From: Antrihabitans cavernicola
GTDB lineage: Bacteria; Actinomycetota; Actinomycetes; Mycobacteriales; Mycobacteriaceae
Assembly (NCBI RefSeq): GCF_008297975.1
Contig: NZ_VLNY01000011.1
Span: forward strand, 91,186 to 155,185
DNA length: 64,000 nucleotides
Reading direction: 5' to 3'
The notes beneath the pieces were generated by a model that was not told where the DNA came from, did no database searches, and saw only the letters and a program-made list of their open reading frames with translations. Both the position numbers and the translations under genes were made by a program. Of this stretch, positions 58,347-64,000 are shown piece after piece (position 1 is the stretch's first letter; each line of letters begins with the position of its first letter).

Positions 58347-59360
58347 ATGACAAACACACCGCAGGTTCCCACCGTCGCGCTCGGCACGTCGAATCTCACT
58401 GTCTCCCGCATCGGACTCGGCGGCATGGGCATGTCCGGCGTCTACGGCGATTCCGACGAGAAGGACTCCATCGCCACCATCCATGCCGCGCTCGACGCAG
58501 GCATCAACATGATCGACACCGGCGACTTCTACGCATTCGGCCACAACGAGATGCTGATCGGACGGGCGTTGCGGGAGGTCGATCGAGACAAGGTCCTGCT
58601 CAGCGTCAAGTTCGGCGGTATGCGCACGCCGGACGGAGCGTGGACCGGCTTCGACACCCGTCCCGCCGCCGTCAAGAACTTCGTCGCCTACAGCCTGCAG
58701 CGGCTCGGCGTCGACTACATCGACATCTATCGACCCGCCCGACTCGATCCGAACGTGCCGATCGAGGACACCATCGGTGCCATCGCCGAGCTGGTCGAAG
58801 GCGGCTACGTGCGGCAGGTCGGTCTTTCCGAGATCGGCAGCGAGACGCTGCGTCGAGCCAACGCGGTCCACCCCATCACCGATCTGCAGATCGAGTACTC
58901 GCTGATCTCTCGCGGCATCGAGGCCGATATCCTGCCCACCGCGCGCGAGCTCGGCGTCGGCATCACGGCATACGGTGTGCTCTCCCGCGGGTTGCTCAGC
59001 GACTCCGTGCGCGGCCGCAGGGAGTTCGCGCGCAACGATTTCCGCGCTCACAGCCCCCGGTTCCAAGGCGAGAACCTGGACCGCAACCTCACCTTGGTCG
59101 ACGCGTTGGCGCAGATCGCGGAGAATCGCGGCGTCAGCGTCGCACAGCTCGCGATCGCGTGGGTGCTCGCGCAGGGCGACGACATCGTGCCCGTCATCGG
59201 CGCGCGCACTGTCGAGCGACTGACCGAAGCGGTCGGCGCCATCGGCGTGAAACTCACGGCAGAGGAATTGGCAACTGTGGAACGGGCCGTGCCCAGCGAC
59301 GCAGTTGCCGGCACTCGGTACGCCGCCGCTCAGATGGCGATGCTGGACAGCGAACGCTGA
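58347..59360 (+). CDS. Aldo/keto reductase
   Basis: A 337-residue NADP-dependent reductase of the AKR13-like group. The catalytic Asp and Tyr are in MIDTGDFYAFGHNE and the Lys in LLSVKFGG. The fourth residue, usually His in a YQHRxDP motif, is replaced: the sequence reads YRPARLDP. This variant is seen in part of the family and may alter activity. GVLSRGLLSDS and VIGARTVERLTEA near the end bind the cofactor. The divergent XRE regulator likely controls it. Confidence 0.9.
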   Translation: MTNTPQVPTVALGTSNLTVSRIGLGGMGMSGVYGDSDEKDSIATIHAALDAGINMIDTGDFYAFGHNEMLIGRALREVDRDKVLLSVKFGGMRTPDGAWTGFDTRPAAVKNFVAYSLQRLGVDYIDIYRPARLDPNVPIEDTIGAIAELVEGGYVRQVGLSEIGSETLRRANAVHPITDLQIEYSLISRGIEADILPTARELGVGITAYGVLSRGLLSDSVRGRREFARNDFRAHSPRFQGENLDRNLTLVDALAQIAENRGVSVAQLAIAWVLAQGDDIVPVIGARTVERLTEAVGAIGVKLTAEELATVERAVPSDAVAGTRYAAAQMAMLDSER

Positions 59361-59435
59361 ATCGTCATGAACCGGGCAAACCGGTAGGGTTCGCGGCGCA
59401 CATACACGGCGTAAGAGAGCGTTGCGGTACCCACG

Positions 59436-61448
59436 ATGAACAGAACGGTCGCCATCTCCGGGCGGGTCTCCGCAGGTCCCAGTAGCGAACACCGGCACGA
59501 TCTCGACGGCTTGCGTGGGCTCGCGATCGGTTTGGTCGTTCTGTTCCATGTCTGGGCGGACCGCGTCTCGGGTGGCGTCGACATCTTCTTGACGCTGTCG
59601 GGGTTCTTCTTCACCGGCACGCTGCTGCGTCGATCGACGACGTCAGGTCCGCCGATCATGGCCGTGCTGCGCCGCACCGCCCGACGGCTGCTGCCACCGC
59701 TGGTGGCGGTACTCGCAACCGTCGTCGCCGTCACCGTCGCCTATCTGCCGTACACGCGGTGGGAGGCGACGGGGCGCGAGGTGATCGCGTCGCTGCTCTA
59801 CTTCCAGAACTGGGCATTGGCCGCCAGTCCGGCGAACTATCGCACCGCCGACCCGGCGGTCAGTCCCATGCAACATCTGTGGTCGATGTCGGTGCAGGTG
59901 CAGTTCTACCTGTTCAGCCTGCTTGCGATCGCCGGAATCGCTTGGCTGTGTCGCCACTTCGACCTGCCGCTGCGGCGGGTAGTGACGGCCGGGGTACTGC
60001 TGTTGGGGCTCGCATCGTTCTGGTACGCAACCGATCTCGGCGGCCGAGCCCAATCGTTGGCCTACTACGACACGTTCGCCCGATCCTGGGAACTCTTCGC
60101 GGGCGCGCTGCTCGCCGTCGTGGCCTACCGCATCACCTTGTCCGCACCGGTACGCAACGCGGTATCGGTTGTCGCCTTGATGGTGGTGCTGGGCTGCGGC
60201 GTGTTCATCGACGGCGTCGATCACTACCCCGGCCCGCTCGCCCTGGTGCCGGTCGGGGCGGCGTTCGCACTGATCGCCCTCGGATCCGACACCTCGGCGG
60301 GTCGACTGCTCGCCACCCGCCCCTTCACCGAACTCGGTCGCCTCGCGTACTCGCTGTACTTGTGGCATTGGCCGGTGCTGATCGGCTACCTGCTGCTACG
60401 CGATCGACCGTCCGTCGGTGTGCTCGGCGGCGTGTTCGTCATCGGAGTGTCGTTGGCTCTCGCGTGGCTCACCAATCGACTCATCGAAGAGCCGCTCCGA
60501 ACGGGTACAGGCCGAATTCGGGGTATCGCAATCGGCGTCGTCGGCCTGCTGGTGCTGGCCTCGGCCTGCGTTTGGCAAGTTCGCCTCGCCACCGACCCAG
60601 CCCTGTCAGGTCGGGTGCCGATTCTCGATCCGGTCCAATATCCCGGTGCCGCAGCACTTTACGCGGCCGCCCCGGTGCCCGATATGCCGATGCGACCGAC
60701 CGTCCTCGAGGCCCCGAACGAGCTGCCCGTCAGTACGCCGGACGGCTGCTTCGCCGATCTACCGGAAAGTCGCGTCATCAGCTGCACCTACGGCAGACCG
60801 AACGCGGACCGCACCATTGCCTTGGTCGGCGGATCGCACTCCGAATTCTGGCTGACCGCACTCGACGCGATCGGCAAACAGCGCGGCATCCGTATCGACA
60901 CCTATCTCAAGGCTGCGTGCCCGCTGACGTCCGATCCGGAGCCAGTCTTCGGCGATCAGCCCTACCTTGCCTGCCGCGAATGGTCCGACGACGTCATGAA
61001 CCGGCTTACGCAAACCCGGCCTGATCAGATCTTCACCACGTCCACACGACCGCGCGACGATCGGCCAGGCGACTTCACACCCGACAACTACGCCGATGTC
61101 TGGCAGCAACTCAGCGATCGCGGGCTGTCCGTCCTGGCAATTCGCGACACCCCGTGGCTTCCGGAATCCGCCCCCGACTGTCTGGCCAATGGTGGCGACG
61201 GCGAGCGGTGCGGCGTGCCGCGGTCACAGGCCCTCGACGCCGTGAACCCGGCATTGGAGCGCATCGACACGATGTCCGGGGTCAGCTCGCTCGACCTCAC
61301 CGACGACGTGTGCGGCGAACTGACATGTGCTGCCGTCGTCGGCAATGTCCTCGTCTACCACGACATGCATCACCTGACCGTCACGTACGTCCGGACACTC
61401 ACCGCACCACTGGATCGTCAGATCGGTGCCGCAACCGGCTGGTGGTAG
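59436..61448 (+). CDS. OafA/YrhL-type membrane acyltransferase with SGNH domain
   Basis: A 670-residue protein. Residues 20-385 are an acyltransferase-3 domain of ten or so helices: HRHDLDGLRGLAIGLVVLFHVW with the key Arg and His, and FLTLSGFFFTGTLLRR. Residues 440-670 are an extracytoplasmic SGNH domain: LVGGSHSEFW holds the Ser, in a GGSH rather than GDSH context, and YHDMHHLTVTY the Asp and His near the end. Such enzymes add acetyl or other acyl groups to wall or surface glycans and lipids. The end overlaps the convergent LLM gene by 31 bases. Confidence 0.93.
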   Translation: MNRTVAISGRVSAGPSSEHRHDLDGLRGLAIGLVVLFHVWADRVSGGVDIFLTLSGFFFTGTLLRRSTTSGPPIMAVLRRTARRLLPPLVAVLATVVAVTVAYLPYTRWEATGREVIASLLYFQNWALAASPANYRTADPAVSPMQHLWSMSVQVQFYLFSLLAIAGIAWLCRHFDLPLRRVVTAGVLLLGLASFWYATDLGGRAQSLAYYDTFARSWELFAGALLAVVAYRITLSAPVRNAVSVVALMVVLGCGVFIDGVDHYPGPLALVPVGAAFALIALGSDTSAGRLLATRPFTELGRLAYSLYLWHWPVLIGYLLLRDRPSVGVLGGVFVIGVSLALAWLTNRLIEEPLRTGTGRIRGIAIGVVGLLVLASACVWQVRLATDPALSGRVPILDPVQYPGAAALYAAAPVPDMPMRPTVLEAPNELPVSTPDGCFADLPESRVISCTYGRPNADRTIALVGGSHSEFWLTALDAIGKQRGIRIDTYLKAACPLTSDPEPVFGDQPYLACREWSDDVMNRLTQTRPDQIFTTSTRPRDDRPGDFTPDNYADVWQQLSDRGLSVLAIRDTPWLPESAPDCLANGGDGERCGVPRSQALDAVNPALERIDTMSGVSSLDLTDDVCGELTCAAVVGNVLVYHDMHHLTVTYVRTLTAPLDRQIGAATGWW

Positions 61449-62437
61449 CTCGCCAACAGCGCCCGATCGGCGTCGAAGAGCGCAGTTCGGTCGTAGGTGG
61501 ATGTCGATGCCAGCACCTCGTCGGCGCCGGTGCGTTCCACGATCCGATCGAGCTCGGTACGAACATCGGTCGCGGTGCCGTGGATCGACGACGCGAGCGA
61601 TCGTTCGATGCGTTCGCGCACCCGCGGTGTCCACGTCGACTCGTCGATATCGTCGGTGGACTCCAGCTGCGGAAACTCGCCGTCACGGCGCGAGCGCGCC
61701 ATCGCCCATGCTTCCGGCAGCGCGAGCCTGCGCGCTTCGATACGCGAATCGGCAATGAGGATGTCCAGCGAAATAACTACGTAGGGAACAGGGTTGGCCA
61801 CCGTCGGCCGGAAGGTTCGCCGATAGTGATCCAGCTCGACGGTGTCGGCCCGGTGCAGGATCGGCCCACCTACCACCACTGGAAGGCCGGCCGCCGCTGC
61901 GACGTCCAGTCCTGCGCCGGTAGCGAGGACGAACGTCGGCGGACGTGGACGCACCCGCGGCCGCGCGGTCACCGCACCGGCGCCGTCGAGGTAACTGTGC
62001 AACTCGGCGATGTCGTCGGCAAAGGTGTCCGGCTCGTCCTTGCTGCGTCGCAGGGCTTCTCGCACCGGCTCGGTGAATCCGAGCGAGCGACCGAGGCCCA
62101 GGTCGATACGACCCGGATACAGCGCCTCCAACATCAGGAACTGTTCTGCGACGACCAGCGGCTGATGGTTCGGCACCATCACCCCGCCCGAGCCGACTCG
62201 GATGCGCGACGTGTGCGCGCCGATAGCGGCGATGAGCACAGGCGGCGATCCACTCGCGATCCCGGGAACACCGTGATGCTCGGCAACCCAGAAGCGGTGA
62301 TAGCCCAGTTGCTCGGCGTGGACCGCGCGTTCGATCGTCGCGGTCAGCGCAGCGCTGTCCGGGGTTCCGGCCCTTGTGCGTGAACGATCGAGAATGGACA
62401 ACAACACCTCTGGCGCAACCACCCGGGCGTCGCGCAT
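61418..62437 (-). CDS. LLM-class flavin-dependent oxidoreductase (MsnO8 type)
   Basis: A 339-residue luciferase-like monooxygenase. The start MRDARVVAPEVLLSILDRS at 62437 is preferred; the longer frame upstream is not conserved. VAEHHGVPGIASGSPPVLI and RIRVGSGGVMVPNHQPL then GRIDLGLGRSLGFT are the typical blocks of the MsnO8/CE1758 subfamily. It uses reduced flavin and oxygen; the substrate is unknown. Its 3' end overlaps the acyltransferase gene. Confidence 0.88.
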   Translation of the reverse strand: MRDARVVAPEVLLSILDRSRTRAGTPDSAALTATIERAVHAEQLGYHRFWVAEHHGVPGIASGSPPVLIAAIGAHTSRIRVGSGGVMVPNHQPLVVAEQFLMLEALYPGRIDLGLGRSLGFTEPVREALRRSKDEPDTFADDIAELHSYLDGAGAVTARPRVRPRPPTFVLATGAGLDVAAAAGLPVVVGGPILHRADTVELDHYRRTFRPTVANPVPYVVISLDILIADSRIEARRLALPEAWAMARSRRDGEFPQLESTDDIDESTWTPRVRERIERSLASSIHGTATDVRTELDRIVERTGADEVLASTSTYDRTALFDADRALLASYHQPVAAPI

Positions 62438-62534
62438 ATTTCTTACGACCGACTTTCCAATTGAGGACCGAATCTGTCCGCAATTGCAGGCAAGGTAGTG
62501 ATCACCAACCAAGCACAAGGAAGTAGGACAGACC

Positions 62535-62918
62535 ATGGACATCAAGATCGAGCTCGTCATCCTCCCGGTTTCCGACGTCGACCGCGCCAAGGATTTCTAC
62601 ACCAGCATCGGCTTCAACGCCGATCACGATCAGAGCCCCACCGACGACATCCGTTTCGTTCAGCTGACGCCGCCCGGATCCGCGTGCTCCATCGCGATCG
62701 GCACGGGCCTGACCACCGCAACGCCGGGGAGCGTCCAAGGAATGCAGGTGGTGGTTGCCAGCGCCGAGGAGGCGCGTGACCATCTGATCGCTGCCGGCCT
62801 GGACATCGAGCCCGTCGTCGACATGGGCTGGGGCAAGTTCGTGTTCTTCGCCGATCCGGACGGCAACAAGTGGTCCGTTCAGGAACTGCCGGACTACGCG
62901 CAGTACAAGAATCAGTAG
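62535..62918 (+). CDS. VOC (glyoxalase/bleomycin resistance) family protein
   Basis: A 127-residue vicinal-oxygen-chelate protein with one betaalphabeta-beta-beta repeat pair: IELVILPVSDVDRAKDFYTSIGF at the start and FFADPDGNKWSVQELPDYA at the end, with possible metal ligands His and Glu. The stop codon directly abuts the sigma-factor start (TAGATG), so the two are co-translated. VOC genes next to ECF sigma genes with SnoaL domains are known in actinobacteria. Its ligand is unknown. Confidence 0.88.
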   Translation: MDIKIELVILPVSDVDRAKDFYTSIGFNADHDQSPTDDIRFVQLTPPGSACSIAIGTGLTTATPGSVQGMQVVVASAEEARDHLIAAGLDIEPVVDMGWGKFVFFADPDGNKWSVQELPDYAQYKNQ

Positions 62919-64000
62919 ATGACGTCCACCAGGCAGCTGGCCCCGCCCCCACCGACGATCGATCAGTTGGAGGCGTTGCGGGGCCCGCTGACCGGGTACT
63001 GCTATCGGATGCTCGGCAGCGCGGCCGACACCGACGATGCGGTGCAGGAGACCATGATCCGGGCCCACCGCGCACTCGACAGCTACGACGCGGAGTTGAG
63101 TCGGTTGTCCACGTGGGTCCACCGGATCGCCACCAACATTTGCTTGGACATGCTGCGCGGCGCTCAGCGGAGGGCGACGGCGATCGATTTCGGACCTGCC
63201 CGAACCGGGCCCGGCGAACTGGGAAGTCCACTGTCACAAGGGCTTTTCGTCGAGCCAATGCCCGACGCCCGAACGATCGCGGCGACCGATCCAGCGGCGA
63301 TCGCCGAGCAACGCGACAGCGTCCGCATTGCGTTCATCGCGGCACTCCAGCTACTCGCACCTCGCCAGCGTGCGGTCTTGATCTTGCGCGAAGTGCTGGC
63401 GTTCAGCGCCGAAGAGGCCGCCGACGTGCTCGAGACGTCCGTTCCGGCGATCAACAGCGCGCTGCAGCGTGCACGGACTCGGCTCGCGGCGAATCGCCTG
63501 CAGCCCAACGACGTGTTCGAGTCCGACGACCCCGAGCAGCGGAAGCTACTCGAGCAGTACGTCGTCGCATTCGAGGCGCACGACGTCGTCGCTCTCGAGC
63601 GGCTGCTCCGCGAAGACCCGCGCTCCTCGATGCCGCCGTTCGCGTGGTGGATCGACGGTCGGGACGCGATCCTGGCCGTCACTGCAGCATCGAGCGCCTG
63701 CGAAGGAGATCGCTTGATTCCGGTGCCTATCAACGGTTCTCCAGGATTCGGGCAGTACCGACTCGGCCGCCCGTTCGCCTTTGTGCTGGCGGAGCTCCGT
63801 GACGGCAAGATCGCGCATCTGACAACATTCCTCGGCACCGCCGATCGCTTCGGCGAATTCGGGCTTCCCGACCAACTCGAAAGACATCTCACGAAGCTAA
63901 ATGTCAAGCCGCGAGCTCGGAAGGAGGTGGAAACGCCTGATGTTCGTCGTAGAGCCGGCCGGTTTGCAGGCAGTGGTGCAGCTGGCCGAGGAACTTGTTG
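62919..64000 (+). CDS. ECF sigma factor of the SigG/SigX5 type, right edge open
   Basis: At least 360 residues run without a stop to the window end. Sigma-70 region 2 is at residues 18-85 (GPLTGYCYRMLGSAADTDDAVQETMIRAHRAL then STWVHRIATNICLD), region 4 at 140-195 (LLAPRQRAVLILREVLAFSAEEAADVLETSVPAINSALQRARTRL). From residue 205 a SnoaL-like domain follows, typical of the SigG/SigX5 group, which uses it in place of an anti-sigma factor. Its ATG follows the VOC stop with no gap. The stop may lie just beyond 64000; M. tuberculosis SigG is about 370 residues. Confidence 0.88.
   Translation, partial: MTSTRQLAPPPPTIDQLEALRGPLTGYCYRMLGSAADTDDAVQETMIRAHRALDSYDAELSRLSTWVHRIATNICLDMLRGAQRRATAIDFGPARTGPGELGSPLSQGLFVEPMPDARTIAATDPAAIAEQRDSVRIAFIAALQLLAPRQRAVLILREVLAFSAEEAADVLETSVPAINSALQRARTRLAANRLQPNDVFESDDPEQRKLLEQYVVAFEAHDVVALERLLREDPRSSMPPFAWWIDGRDAILAVTAASSACEGDRLIPVPINGSPGFGQYRLGRPFAFVLAELRDGKIAHLTTFLGTADRFGEFGLPDQLERHLTKLNVKPRARKEVETPDVRRRAGRFAGSGAAGRGTC
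63940..64000 (+). CDS. Possible start of a further gene at the right edge
   Basis: ATG 63940 is preceded by AAGGAGG at 63921-63927 and opens MFVVEPAGLQAVVQLAEELV to the window end. It overlaps the sigma-factor frame, which does not stop here. The spacing of 12 bases is long for a ribosome site. It may be a real overlapping gene or chance; too little sequence is present to tell. Confidence 0.25.
   Translation, partial: MFVVEPAGLQAVVQLAEELV

Noticed and set aside
1..64000. CRISPR arrays, tRNA and rRNA genes, insertion sequences
   Set aside because: No regularly spaced repeats, cloverleaf sequences or transposase-like genes were seen by eye; a dedicated search was not possible.

Overview
The window is a 64 kb stretch of high-GC actinobacterial chromosome with dense genes on both strands. 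The gene set points to a mycolic-acid actinobacterium close to Rhodococcus/Nocardia. Markers are a resuscitation-promoting factor, a long Csp with a C-terminal extension, a DUF3027/DUF2771/MFS block, FprB, a WS/DGAT acyltransferase, DinB2, an Ltp1-type thiolase and bacterial XPB. Assignment to Nocardiaceae rests on gene content and synteny; the genus is not settled. No rRNA, tRNA, CRISPR array, insertion sequence, integrase or prophage gene was seen.

Layout. 1-10.7 kb is a conserved core block resembling the M. tuberculosis Rv0861c-Rv0877 region: Hsp90-like ATPase (cut by the left edge), DUF3027, a glutaminyl cyclotransferase lipoprotein, MFS, DUF2771, cold-shock protein, rpfA with a CRP-type site and a c-di-AMP riboswitch, and a helicase-associated protein. 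The XPB helicase, which adjoins that last gene in M. tuberculosis, lies 4.2 kb away here. The gap holds an accessory block: a decayed monooxygenase pseudogene, a TetR regulator, a Baeyer-Villiger monooxygenase and an SDR. 16.6-24.9 kb carries a frameshifted cutinase-like gene, LysE transporters (one frameshifted), a small LLM/GNAT/coiled-coil operon, DapC, a lone EctD-like hydroxylase and an AlkB gene whose start codon lies inside a LexA-type box. 24.8-31.9 kb has DAHP synthase behind an aromatic-rich leader peptide, an AbiEi/DUF559 protein, ohrR-ohr, an iron-box-controlled siderophore-binding lipoprotein and a Ser/Thr kinase with an extracellular sensor domain.

32.9-39.4 kb is a tight five-gene operon (thiolase, SRPBCC, MaoC hydratase, SDR, two-domain acyl-CoA dehydrogenase). 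It encodes one complete turn of beta-oxidation for a bulky or branched acyl-CoA and is divergent from its likely TetR regulator. 39.4-48.5 kb contains an acid phosphatase, DinB2, an NlpC/P60 hydrolase with a second c-di-AMP riboswitch, a TetR/thioesterase/acyl-CoA synthetase group, a DUF222-HNH protein and a stand-alone LigD-type polymerase. 48.5-53.5 kb holds a wax-ester/TAG synthase and the most unusual locus: a three-domain phosphotransferase/AttH-like/SCP2 protein divergent from a TetR regulator fused to a CHY zinc finger. 53.5-64 kb carries FprB, SixA, a Pro/Gln-rich membrane protein, an XRE regulator with an aldo/keto reductase, an OafA-type acyltransferase, an LLM oxidoreductase, and a VOC protein with a SigG/SigX5-like sigma factor running off the right edge.

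Themes. Lipid and steroid-like substrate degradation, lipid storage, cell-wall hydrolases under c-di-AMP control, and DNA repair (XPB, AlkB, DinB2, LigD polymerase) dominate. Three genes are broken by point changes: a nonsense codon in the LLM monooxygenase remnant and single-base frameshifts in a cutinase-like and a LysE gene.
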